Source: JAKAGZ01 sp963783855 (lineage in GTDB: Bacteria > Bacteroidota > Ignavibacteria > Ignavibacteriales > Ignavibacteriaceae). From it: a stretch of DNA of 64,000 nt. The position numbers and the translations under genes are program-made. Location of the stretch: contig CAWAPE010000005.1 in NCBI GenBank assembly GCA_963783855.1, positions 372,001 to 436,000 on the forward strand, written 5' to 3'. Below, in pieces: positions 56,241 through 64,000 of the stretch (position 1 is the first letter of the stretch; the number at the start of each line of letters is the position of its first letter). The notes below the pieces were generated by a model. That model saw only the letters and a list, made by a program, of their open reading frames with translations. It ran no database searches and was not told the origin of the DNA.

Positions 56241-57480
56241 TTCTTTATTCTTTCTATTTCTGTTCCGGGGAAATAATGATTTAATATACTTTTGTAATTC
56301 CAGCCTTCGTGCGACAAATCAATACATCCCCACTGGCAGAGTCCAACACCATGGCCATATCCTTTTCCAGTAATAGTAACTGTATCATCTTCGTATGAAA
56401 TATAGAACATTGTGCTTCGCAAAATTCCCTTGTTATCAGAAGTTCTTATTACGCTCCTGATATTATTACCGAATATTGAAACTTCTTTCTCATCTCCATC
56501 CGAGGACAAAGTAATTCTTAATTCGTTAACTCTGCCGGATTCAAATCTACTTGCAACTTCAATATTTTCAATATTAAAATCTGATCCACTAATTAAGCCT
56601 GAATTTATTAACCTGTTTATAAATTGATTCTCAGAATAAGTCTCCTCCCAATTAAACCGGGGTGTAATGGAACAATAGGGCTCATCTCCATCCTTAACTC
56701 CACTAAGATATGGCAAATCGCCAGCTGTGTTAAATACATTTTTTATATTTTCTGTATGTCCCCCGCAGGATGCTGAGTAAAACGTAACTGCAGGTTTCCC
56801 TTTAAATGTAAGTATTTCCCCCATGGTTGCGTTTACGGCTTTGTTTGTAATTTCCTTTTCAGAATTAAACCACCGTAAACCTGATCTCTCGTATCAAGAT
56901 ATACATCAAATGAGAGTTTGTTTTCATCCATTTTATTTATTGAATACGTTCTGGCACATATTGCAAATGCTTTTAAAGCCTCAAAATTTTCATTTCCCTT
57001 TCCAGCAGGCATTTCAAGTGGTAAAACCCCTTTTAAATAATCTTCCAGAGATAATGAATTAACAAATACCAGCTGACCATTATTAGTCTTTATTTTTATG
57101 CTCCCTCTATAAACTTTACCTTTAAATTCTATACTGTTTTTATTGTCCTTTGATGAAATCCTGATTTCTTTCCCGCTAAAATTCCTTCTATTAATCGATA
57201 CTTCTGTCTCATTACCCTCTGACCCAAACCTTAGATTATTTCCGGAATTCACTATTGCTTTTGTTATGCCATCAACCGAAACTATAACCGGTTCTTCAAC
57301 AGTCCAGGTAAAATAGTTTGTTGGATTTTCAAGTAAAACACGGATAGAATTGCCTTCAAATGTATTTCGTCCTGGTTCATTATCATTATCTGATGTAAAC
57401 CTTGATGAACTCGAACACCCGGAAACTATTGTGAGGGATATTATAAACAGGATATAAAAATAATACTGTTGTTTTTTCAT
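56237..57480 (-). CDS. SpoIID/LytB-domain lipoprotein, frameshifted
   Basis: The first frame (57480-56833) has a lipoprotein signal (TIVSGC), then the SpoIID N-terminal region NSLSLEDYLKGVLPLEMPA and KAFAICARTYSI with DTRDQVYGGL. It then runs out of frame. The second frame (56824-56237) gives ATMGEILTFKGKPAVTFYSASCGGHTEN and the C-terminal GKGYGHGVGLCQWGC motif. One missing base near 56867 explains the break: YGGL-N-SEKEITNKAV would then be continuous, for about 414 aa. SpoIID-type enzymes are lytic transglycosylases acting on denuded peptidoglycan. Sequencing indel or recent pseudogene. Overlaps maf by 4 nt. Confidence 0.88.
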
Positions 57481-57568
57481 AAGACCATAATGTTATGATT
57501 AAACAAATTTACAACATTATAAAGATAAAATTAAATTATTAAAGGAAAGATATAACAGGAAAGCCGAA

Positions 57569-57973
57569 TTATCTGAACATAGCTTTAATGCTGCCCCAGG
57601 TCTTTTTAATGCCGGAAATACTTAAAGAGACTGAAGCTTCATTTGAATAAGTGGCAAGGCCGGTGTTATCTACAATTTTAATACGATAAATAAATATATA
57701 ATCATTCTGCTTATAGATAGATTGATCTCTAAAATTATAAACGGAGTTGTCACCTTTAGGATCAAGACTCTTAATTTCTGTAAAAGCAGATTGTGGTCCT
57801 CTTCTTTCAATTACGAAATTTTTAATATTATTTTCCTGGGAGGTTTTCCACTCAATTACAGCGTCATCACCTTCGCTCCGCACGTGGAAATAATCAAAAT
57901 AAGCCCCTGCAAAAGCTGAAGTGACGAACAAGATTGCGACTAATGTCTTAAATGCCGATAACTTCATATCCAA
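57569..57973 (-). CDS. Secreted protein with fibronectin III-like domain
   Basis: A 134-aa protein with a signal peptide (about residues 1-22, SAFAG). The mature part resembles a single FnIII-type beta sandwich as found in many Bacteroidota surface proteins: DAVIEWKTSQENNIKNFVIERRG, then YIFIYRIKIVDNTGLATYSNEASV. No anchoring motif. Function unknown; possibly a small matrix or scaffold protein. Confidence 0.75.
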   Translation of the reverse strand: MDMKLSAFKTLVAILFVTSAFAGAYFDYFHVRSEGDDAVIEWKTSQENNIKNFVIERRGPQSAFTEIKSLDPKGDNSVYNFRDQSIYKQNDYIFIYRIKIVDNTGLATYSNEASVSLSISGIKKTWGSIKAMFR

Positions 57974-58016
57974 ATTTATTCCTGATTTTACTCAATGTCA
58001 ATGAAAAATGTATAAT

Positions 58017-59357
58017 TTATATACCCCATTTAGAGTATTTAAATTTAATGAAAATTATCCCTGAATAAAGGATAATATACGCCGGCAATGCTGCCCAGGC
58101 CCAGGTTAATCCGAGATTTAAATAAACGCCAAGAAAATACGCTAATGGAACAAAAACAAACAAATTAGTAATTACTTCGGACAACATAACAAACAATGTT
58201 TTTCCAGCGGCCTGCAACCCATTCCCAAGCACAACTCCTGTTGCATAAAATATCTGTGCAAAACCTGCTACCCGCAGCGCCGGTTTCGCTATTTCAAGAA
58301 TTGTATTATCTGTTGTGATAATTGAAAGCATTGCTTTTGGAAGCAGAATAAATATTATCCCCAAAAACAGCGCATAATATGTCGCAATCTTTGCCGTCTC
58401 ATAACCGTAAAGCTTAGCCATCTTTAATTTCCCGCTGCCAAGATTGTTACCGACTAATGTCTGCGCTGCTATTCCAAAACCAAAACCGGGCAATAGAGAT
58501 ATAAATAAAGTACTAATTATAGTTTGCGTTGCTGCCTGCTGTTCTGTACCTATAATTCCAGTTATTGCAACAAAACTTAAAAATCCGACAAGGATAAATA
58601 CATTCTGAAAGGCAACCGGAACTGATATTTTGTAAATTCGTTTTATAATGTCAAAATTGACTCTGAGATTTGAAAAATTCCTGAATTTATTTCTGTATGA
58701 TGGCTGGACTAGAATTATAAAATAAAAAAAAGAATCAAATAACGTTGCCAGGGTTGAACCAATCGCTGAGCCCGCTATACCCATTCTTGGCATACCAAGC
58801 TCCCCGTAAATAAACATATAATTAAAAATAATGTTCAGCAGGTTTGTGATAATTCCTGCGAACATAAATATTTTAGTTTTATTAATTCCGAAATAAAATC
58901 CGCGATAGGAAACAGAAATGAGGAAAAATGGTATACCAATAAATCTGTAAAAGATATAATCCCCGGCATAGCCACCAACTATAGGATCAGCAGCAAAAAA
59001 ATGTGCAATGTCATATGCAAAGAATACCGCAATTGCTGCAACTAAACCACCAATTACAAAACTAAGATAAATAGAATTGTTTAATACTCCCCCACAACCT
59101 TTATAATCCTCCTCTCCAAATTTTCTGGCAACCAGTACGTGGGTACCTGTTGAAAGGCTTGAAAAGAAACTGATAAGTGCCCAGGTTGCAAGTACACCAA
59201 GCCCCATTGCCGCAAGTGCATAGGTTGCTTCCGGTAACCTGCCTACCATCGCTGTATCCACAAGAGAAACAACCATTTGAGTTGAAAGCCCGGCTATTGC
59301 GGGCAGAGCAATTTTCAGTATCTTTTTATAGTGTCCGTTTACAGGAAAAACTGTCAT
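58017..59357 (-). CDS. MATE family efflux transporter
   Basis: A 446-aa polytopic protein with 12 predicted helices in two related halves. MATE hallmarks are the N-terminal ALPAIAGLSTQMVVSLVDTAMVGRLP, the LATWALISFFSSLSTGTHVLVARKFGE block and the second-half equivalent GFGFGIAAQTLVGNNLGSGK. It exports cationic drugs or metabolites by sodium or proton antiport. Monocistronic. Confidence 0.93.
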   Translation of the reverse strand: MTVFPVNGHYKKILKIALPAIAGLSTQMVVSLVDTAMVGRLPEATYALAAMGLGVLATWALISFFSSLSTGTHVLVARKFGEEDYKGCGGVLNNSIYLSFVIGGLVAAIAVFFAYDIAHFFAADPIVGGYAGDYIFYRFIGIPFFLISVSYRGFYFGINKTKIFMFAGIITNLLNIIFNYMFIYGELGMPRMGIAGSAIGSTLATLFDSFFYFIILVQPSYRNKFRNFSNLRVNFDIIKRIYKISVPVAFQNVFILVGFLSFVAITGIIGTEQQAATQTIISTLFISLLPGFGFGIAAQTLVGNNLGSGKLKMAKLYGYETAKIATYYALFLGIIFILLPKAMLSIITTDNTILEIAKPALRVAGFAQIFYATGVVLGNGLQAAGKTLFVMLSEVITNLFVFVPLAYFLGVYLNLGLTWAWAALPAYIILYSGIIFIKFKYSKWGI

Positions 59358-59504
59358 TATTTTGAATTTCTGTATTGAATAATTTTAATGGTAATATTTT
59401 TAGGTTAGTATAATAGAAAAGTTTTTATATAATTACTAAGCTATTTGAATTAAATAAACTCAATAACTTTTAATATTTGGAATAACTAATATAATCGGGA
59501 TACT

Positions 59505-59927
59505 ATGAAACTTAAAAATATTCTTGAAGAAAATGCAGAACAGTTATATGCTTTAATGAGAATTGTTATTGGTATTTTATTTTTTAGTCACGGATTTCAA
59601 AAAATCGACAGGATGTTACAGGGTACTTTCCCTATGGATAATATTTTAATGGTACTGGCAGCAATAATTGAATTTATTGGCGGGCTCGCTATCATATTCG
59701 GATGGAAGGTTTTTCTTTTCGCTTTCATTGCATCCGGGGAAATGGCCATTGGATATTTCAAATCACATCAACCGAAAGGATTTTGGCCAATTGATAATGG
59801 AGGTGAGAAAGCTGTCTTTTATTGCTTCCTCTTTCTTTTTATTGCGGCAAAAGGTTCGGGTATCTGGAGCTTAGATAACATATTCAAAAAGAAATATAAT
59901 GGTAATAAATTCAAGGAATATAAATAA
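59505..59927 (+). CDS. DoxX family membrane protein
   Basis: A 140-aa protein with four membrane helices (about residues 14-35, 48-67, 72-90, 105-122). The DoxX motifs are RIVIGILFFSHGFQKI, AAIIEFIGGLAIIFGW and HQPKGFWPIDNGGEKAVFYCFLFLFIAA. DoxX-like proteins are redox-associated membrane proteins of poorly defined role. It converges on a glutaredoxin-like gene. Confidence 0.92.
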   Translation: MKLKNILEENAEQLYALMRIVIGILFFSHGFQKIDRMLQGTFPMDNILMVLAAIIEFIGGLAIIFGWKVFLFAFIASGEMAIGYFKSHQPKGFWPIDNGGEKAVFYCFLFLFIAAKGSGIWSLDNIFKKKYNGNKFKEYK

Positions 59928-59948
59928 TTCATCACGAATAACATTAAA

Positions 59949-60185
59949 TCAAATAAGTCTATTCTCTATTATTTTAAGAAATTTTTCCTCATCCAGGTCG
60001 CCGTAAGAATAAAGTTCATCATTAACGTAAAGAGCGGGAACAATTAGAATACTTTTGTTAGGTGTGTACTTTATGTTTTCAACATAAAATGAAATGTTTT
60101 CGTGTTCCTTCAATATATTTGTGAGATGTTTTCTAACTCTTTCGCATGCATTGCAATTATCTGTAACAAACAAAGTCAGGTTCAT
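59949..60185 (-). CDS. Small glutaredoxin/thioredoxin-like protein
   Basis: A 78-aa thioredoxin-fold protein with the redox motif CNAC (Cys11/Cys14) in LFVTDNCNACERVRKHL and a cis-Pro segment LIVPALYVNDELYSYGDL. Probably a small cytoplasmic thiol-disulfide protein. Compare the CXXC-less protein at 6686-6937, which has a similar size. It lies 70 nt downstream of the Crp/Fnr gene on the same strand. Confidence 0.85.
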   Translation of the reverse strand: MNLTLFVTDNCNACERVRKHLTNILKEHENISFYVENIKYTPNKSILIVPALYVNDELYSYGDLDEEKFLKIIENRLI

Positions 60186-60255
60186 ATAGATCTTTTTTAG
60201 ATCAAATATAAAACTGCATTTACCTTTTGTCTGTCGGCTTTAAGACAAAACAATA

Positions 60256-60945
60256 TTAACCCGCCATTTTCTGCAGGACTTCTTTATTATGAATTATTAA
60301 TTTCTTCCTGTCAAAGCTAATGTTTTTATTCTCCCTGAGATCAGTCAACACTGCATTTACGGTTTGCCTGGAACACGCTGTAAGTTCCGCAATATCCTGG
60401 TGTTTTAGAAACGGTTTCACAAAAATTTCATCCCCGATAACTTTCCCATTTTCTTCTGCCAGTCTTAATAGGAAAGAAACAATTCTCTGAGTCGAATCTT
60501 TAAATACCAGTTCCTCAATTTTTTCAGTGTATTTTTTTAACCTGAACCCTATTAGTTTAGTCAGCTTTAAATTTAATTCGGGAGATTGTTCAATAAATTC
60601 CCTGAATTCCTGCTTATTAATCGCGCATAACAGGGCATTGTCCATCGCCGTCGCAAAATCGGTTCTTTCATTCTCATCGAGAAAAGACATCTCTCCAAAA
60701 ACTTCACCTGGATTTATAATTCCCAGTATCATTTCTTTTCCGTCTTTCGACGTCCGGGTCAGTTTTACCCTTCCTTTTTTCAGGAAAAATATCGATGATG
60801 AAGGTTCCTTAGCAAAATAAACAGGCTGGTTTTTAGTAAAATCCTGCATATTTGTTATGTTACTTAAGCGTTCCATTTCTTCCTTCTCTAATCCTTTTAG
60901 CAGGTTAAAGTTTTCGAGATACCAGATTTTAGATTTTTCAGCCAT
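60256..60945 (-). CDS. Crp/Fnr family transcriptional regulator
   Basis: 229 aa from the ATG at 60945, chosen because AAAGGA lies 5 nt upstream; a further ATG at 60981 lacks such a site. The N-terminal cyclic-nucleotide-binding fold (about 15-130) has FAKEPSSSIFFLKKGRVKLTR and NPGEVFGEMSFLDENERTDFATA. The C-terminal winged helix (about 150-229) has LKHQDIAELTACSRQTVNAVLTDL. No N-terminal Cys cluster, so not an oxygen-sensing Fe-S Fnr. The ligand is unknown. Confidence 0.93.
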   Translation of the reverse strand: MAEKSKIWYLENFNLLKGLEKEEMERLSNITNMQDFTKNQPVYFAKEPSSSIFFLKKGRVKLTRTSKDGKEMILGIINPGEVFGEMSFLDENERTDFATAMDNALLCAINKQEFREFIEQSPELNLKLTKLIGFRLKKYTEKIEELVFKDSTQRIVSFLLRLAEENGKVIGDEIFVKPFLKHQDIAELTACSRQTVNAVLTDLRENKNISFDRKKLIIHNKEVLQKMAG

Positions 60946-61095
60946 AACGTCCTTTATAAACATTAAAAGAAAATAGCACACAAAAAGTACAAAATAACTG
61001 CTATAAAATTAAACCCAATTAGTAAAGTTGAAGACAGTTTTAAACAAAAAACAATTCTAACTTTATAATTAAATAACAAATATGAAAGGCTCACA

Positions 61096-61842
61096 ATGAA
61101 ACTATCCAAAAAACAACTTGATATGTGCGACTCCAGCAAATGGGATTTTTCAAATCTGAAAGCGTTATTTCTGAACTGCACACTAAAAAAGTCCCCCACA
61201 CTTTCACACACCGAAGGATTGATAAATGTTTCAAAAGCAATTATGGAAAAGAATAGTGTTTCTGTCGAGGTTTTGAGACCAGTTGATTTTGAAATAGCAT
61301 ACGGAGTTTACCCGGACATGACCAAACAGGGCTGGGACAAGGACGAATGGCCGGCAATTTACGAAAAAGTTAAAGCGGCAGATATCCTTATACTCGGTTC
61401 CCCAATCTGGCTAGGTGATAAGTCATCAATCTGTACAAAAGTTATAGAACGTCTATATTCAACATCTGGCAATTTGAATGAGGAAGGACAATATGCATCT
61501 TATGGAAGAGTCGGCGGTTGTTTAATTACCGGGAATGAAGATGGTATAAAACATTGTTCTATGAATATTTTATATTCACTTCAACATCTTGGCTATGTGA
61601 TTCCACCCCAAGCGGATGCAGGATGGATTGGAGAAGCGGGTCCCGGTCCATCTTATCTTGATCCCGGGTCGGGTGGTCCCGAAAACGATTTTACAAACAG
61701 GAATACCACTTTTATGACCTGGAACCTCATGCACCTTGCAAGAATACTTAAAGAAAATAATGGAATACCGGCACACGGTAATCAAAGGTCATTGTGGGAT
61801 GCAGGCTGCAGGTTTGATAATCCGAATCCTGAATACAGATAA
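61096..61842 (+). CDS. Flavodoxin-like NAD(P)H-dependent oxidoreductase
   Basis: A 248-aa flavodoxin-fold protein. The FMN phosphate loop is LFLNCTLKKSPTLSHTEGL near residue 30, and the central strand carries ADILILGSPIWLGDKSS, followed by GGCLITGNEDGIKHCSMNILYSLQHLGY, the usual FMN_red/WrbA-like layout. Probable quinone or nitro reductase. It is followed after 66 nt by the TIGR04283-type glycosyltransferase gene. Confidence 0.9.
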   Translation: MKLSKKQLDMCDSSKWDFSNLKALFLNCTLKKSPTLSHTEGLINVSKAIMEKNSVSVEVLRPVDFEIAYGVYPDMTKQGWDKDEWPAIYEKVKAADILILGSPIWLGDKSSICTKVIERLYSTSGNLNEEGQYASYGRVGGCLITGNEDGIKHCSMNILYSLQHLGYVIPPQADAGWIGEAGPGPSYLDPGSGGPENDFTNRNTTFMTWNLMHLARILKENNGIPAHGNQRSLWDAGCRFDNPNPEYR

Positions 61843-61908
61843 ATATTTTGACTGTATAAGATTAAGATATTAAAATATAATTAAGATTTTTCCAGGAAAT
61901 AAATCAAT

Positions 61909-62640
61909 ATGAAATTTTCTGTCGTCATTATCTCGATTAACGAAGGCGCTAAAATTCAAGATTGCATCTCAAGTATTAAACTTACTGGTAAAAAAGATGT
62001 ACAAATAATTTTATCAGACGGTGGCAGTAATGACGGAACTATTGAAATCGCTCTTAATAATAATATAAAAGTAGTTCCTTCTTTACCCGGTAGAGGAATT
62101 CAATTTAATACGGGAGCGGAATCTGTAAGCGGTGATGTCATTCTCTTTCTCCACGCTGATACTTCCCTTCCCGCAGATGCTTTTGAACTACTGGAAAATT
62201 ATTTCAGAGATGAGAAGGTGAAAATCGGAACATTCCGGCTATCATTTGATAAGAACAATTTTCTGTTGTCACTATATTCAAAATTTGCGACAATTGATTC
62301 AATATTTACAAAATTCGGCGATCAGTGTATTGTAATGCGCAGAAGCTTTTTTAAGGAATTAAATGGTTTTAAGAGCTGGCCAATTTTTGAAGATGTTGAT
62401 CTTTTAAGAAGAGCAAGGAAACTGACCAGGATTTATTCATTCCCTTCTAATGTAATTACTTCATGTAGAAAATTTGATGATGCAGGAATTATTAAACAAC
62501 AATTTTTAAATGCCGGTTATATCCTGCAATATTTACTAGGTAAACCACCTGCAGAACTATTTAGGAGTTATTATAATCTTAATAAAACCGGAAAAAATAT
62601 TCTAGAAACCGAAAGATCTTCTGACCAATGGATTGGTTAA
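61909..62640 (+). CDS. TIGR04283-type glycosyltransferase (family 2)
   Basis: 243 aa with a GT-A fold: the N-terminal FSVVIISINEGAKIQDCISSI, the acidic ILSDGGSNDGTIEIA, RGIQFNTGAESVSGDVILFLHADTSLP and the acceptor-side NGFKSWPIFEDVDLLRRARK. These are the marks of the TIGR04283 glycosyltransferases associated with arsenosugar-type or related small-glycan biosynthesis. Its partner gene sets are not in the window. It lies 13 nt upstream of the DUF547 gene, which often accompanies this enzyme. Confidence 0.88.
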   Translation: MKFSVVIISINEGAKIQDCISSIKLTGKKDVQIILSDGGSNDGTIEIALNNNIKVVPSLPGRGIQFNTGAESVSGDVILFLHADTSLPADAFELLENYFRDEKVKIGTFRLSFDKNNFLLSLYSKFATIDSIFTKFGDQCIVMRRSFFKELNGFKSWPIFEDVDLLRRARKLTRIYSFPSNVITSCRKFDDAGIIKQQFLNAGYILQYLLGKPPAELFRSYYNLNKTGKNILETERSSDQWIG

Positions 62641-62653
62641 AAAAGCCTAAAAA

Positions 62654-63463
62654 ATGAAAAATTTATTTATAACTATATTTTTATTACTCGGCGTAAATGT
62701 CGCTTACCCTCAACAGTTACACAAGGAATATGATATCCTTCTTGGCAAATATGTAAAAAAAGGACTCGTAGATTATGAGGGATTAAAGAATGAAACCGGG
62801 CTGGATAAATATCTGAGTATCCTGTCGCAAACGAACCCTGACACATTGAAAACTAAAAATGCAAAGGAAGCATTCTGGATAAATGCATATAACGCGTTTA
62901 CGTTAAAAGTAGTTGCAGAAAATTATCCTATAGAAAGTATAACCGATCTAAATTTCGGTGGAATGATCATTTCACACCTGCTTGGGAAAACAGTCTGGGA
63001 TAAAGATTTTATTACAATTAACAATAAAAAATATTCTCTTAATGACATTGAACACGAGATGCTGAGAAAGAAATTTAGCGATCCTCAAATACACTTCGCA
63101 CTTGTATGTGCATCATTAAGTTGTCCCAACCTTCGGCCGGAAGCATATACTTCTGATAAATTGGACCGGCAATTGGAAGAACAGGGCAGATTTTTTATTA
63201 ATAATCCTAAAATAAATCGTTTCGATCTTAAAAATAAAGTTGCTCATATTTCCAAAATATTTGATTGGTACGGTGATGATTTCGGTGAAAATAATAATCA
63301 GATATTATTGTTTATTTCAAATTATTTAAACGATCCTGAGATTGCTAAATCAATCAGGGAAAAAACTTCCGGATGGGATATTGAGTTTCTTCCTTATAAC
63401 TGGTGCCTGAATGTAAAGGGAGCAAAGTGGTCCAATGAAGGATGTATGGTCGGGGAGAATTAG
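62654..63463 (+). CDS. DUF547 domain protein, secreted
   Basis: A 269-aa protein with a signal peptide (about residues 1-19, AYPQQ). The DUF547 core is AFWINAYNAFTLKVVAENYPIESI near residue 75, with the later INNKKYSLNDIEHEMLR and HFALVCASLSCPNLRPEAYTSDKLD, including the conserved Cys pair. The function of DUF547 is unknown. It is in an operon-like order with the glycosyltransferase upstream. Confidence 0.92.
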   Translation: MKNLFITIFLLLGVNVAYPQQLHKEYDILLGKYVKKGLVDYEGLKNETGLDKYLSILSQTNPDTLKTKNAKEAFWINAYNAFTLKVVAENYPIESITDLNFGGMIISHLLGKTVWDKDFITINNKKYSLNDIEHEMLRKKFSDPQIHFALVCASLSCPNLRPEAYTSDKLDRQLEEQGRFFINNPKINRFDLKNKVAHISKIFDWYGDDFGENNNQILLFISNYLNDPEIAKSIREKTSGWDIEFLPYNWCLNVKGAKWSNEGCMVGEN

Positions 63464-63494
63464 TCTAATAATTTACTAATTAAAAGGTGAAGAA

Positions 63495-64000
63495 ATTAAA
63501 ACTGTAAAAGTAAAATTTAAGAACAAATCCGGTTATAATTTATCAGCAAGACTGGAATTGCCTGTTGATAATAAGCCTGTTGCCTGTGCTATATTTGCAC
63601 ATTGCTTTACATGCACAAAAGATCTATCTGCAGTTAAAAATATAAGCAATGCTTTAACCCAAAGATCAATTGCTGTGCTGAGATTTGATTTTACCGGTCT
63701 GGGGGAAAGTGAAGGAGATTTTTCGGATACAAATTTCTCTTCCAATGTAGATGACCTGATTGCTGCTTCAGAATTTCTTAAAGGTGAATATGAAGCTCCG
63801 GGTATTTTAATTGGTCACTCTTTGGGCGGAGCAGCAGTATTGAGAGCCGCATTGCAAATAAAAAGTGTAAAAGCAGTTGCAGTGGTGGGCGCCCCTTTTG
63901 ACCCGGCACATATAAAAAAACTGCTGATGGATGATATTAAGGTTATCGAATCTAAAGGAAGTGCAACGGTATCAATCGGGGGACGGCCATTTAAAATTAA
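63495..64000 (+). CDS. Alpha/beta hydrolase (OsmC-fusion type), truncated at window end, possible AUU start
   Basis: The frame runs from about 63495 to the window edge (168 codons). It reads KTVKVKFKNKSGYNLSARLELP, AHCFTCTKDLSAVKNIS, LRFDFTGLGESEG and LIGHSLGGAA, the nucleophile elbow of a serine hydrolase. This is the N-terminal half of the alpha/beta hydrolase-OsmC fusion proteins; the OsmC part would lie beyond the window. No ATG, GTG or TTG exists in frame after the previous in-frame stop until inside the domain. An ATT at 63495-63497 lies 5 nt after AAGGTG, so an AUU start is the best guess. Confidence 0.85.
   Translation, partial: MKTVKVKFKNKSGYNLSARLELPVDNKPVACAIFAHCFTCTKDLSAVKNISNALTQRSIAVLRFDFTGLGESEGDFSDTNFSSNVDDLIAASEFLKGEYEAPGILIGHSLGGAAVLRAALQIKSVKAVAVVGAPFDPAHIKKLLMDDIKVIESKGSATVSIGGRPFKI

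Noticed and set aside
1..64000. CRISPR array, rRNA operon, riboswitch
   Set aside because: No regularly spaced repeat-spacer pattern, no rRNA sequence and no riboswitch core that I recognise.

Overview
The window is a low-GC chromosomal segment from a Gram-negative bacterium. The gene content fits a lineage of the Bacteroidota/Chlorobi/Ignavibacteria assemblage: outer-membrane OmpA proteins with thrombospondin type-3 repeats, several M1-family gluzincins, a curli (type VIII) secretion locus with a CsgH-like chaperone, LytS/LytTR signalling, and many Shine-Dalgarno-preceded genes. An Ignavibacteria-like host is an inference; there is no rRNA in the window to settle it.

Layout. 1-6.5 kb (minus strand): the conserved translation cluster thrS-infC-rpmI-rplT-pheS-pheT, led by tRNA-Val and tRNA-Leu. 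infC appears to start at AUC. 6.7-9.3 kb: a thioredoxin-like protein without CXXC, a frameshifted TPR lipoprotein and a decayed OmpA/TSP3/SPOR-like gene. 9.6-26.3 kb: housekeeping and envelope genes (ABC exporter, PP2C phosphatase, AGCS symporter, aldo/keto reductase, three M1 peptidase paralogues of which one is frameshifted, a PLP enzyme, PNPOx-like protein, DedA, a receiver protein and an RRM protein). 26.3-30 kb: two paralogous OmpA-TSP3 proteins.

30.5-44.7 kb (all minus strand) is the most interesting region. It is a curli-type amyloid locus: CheW-like gene, LysM-CsgE fusion, csgF, csgG with a barrel-like C-terminal extension, a decayed major curlin, a CsgB-like curlin, a CsgH-like chaperone and a beta-propeller lipoprotein. 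It is combined with an NtrB-like PAS histidine kinase and NtrC-like sigma-54 activator (42.5-44.7 kb), and with a second NtrC-like activator plus CheW-like gene (30.5-32.8 kb). A textbook-spaced sigma-54 promoter lies just ahead of the CheW-csgE-csgF-csgG operon, with a perfect inverted repeat about 120-140 bp further upstream. Four copies of an intergenic repeat (two identical over 38 nt) sit in the same orientation 300-525 bp upstream of the kinase, the second activator and both OmpA genes. Together these suggest one co-regulated surface-fibre regulon.

45.3-51.1 kb looks like an inserted segment: a 42-nt 3' fragment of a CAT-anticodon tRNA lies at its left edge and the intact tRNA at its right edge. 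It carries two small membrane proteins, an OM barrel, a LytS/LytTR two-component pair and an alpha/beta hydrolase, but no integrase. 51.2-64 kb is mixed housekeeping: MORN lipoprotein, HIT, an EF-G-like GTPase, YtxH and DUF948-like proteins, Maf, a frameshifted SpoIID-like protein, MATE, DoxX, a glutaredoxin-like protein, Crp/Fnr, a flavodoxin-like oxidoreductase, a TIGR04283 glycosyltransferase, DUF547 and a truncated alpha/beta hydrolase.

Five otherwise intact genes (thrS, TPR lipoprotein, M1 peptidase, lysM-csgE, spoIID-like) each carry a single one-base frameshift. Because thrS should be essential, residual sequencing or assembly indels are a serious alternative to true gene decay and should be checked first.
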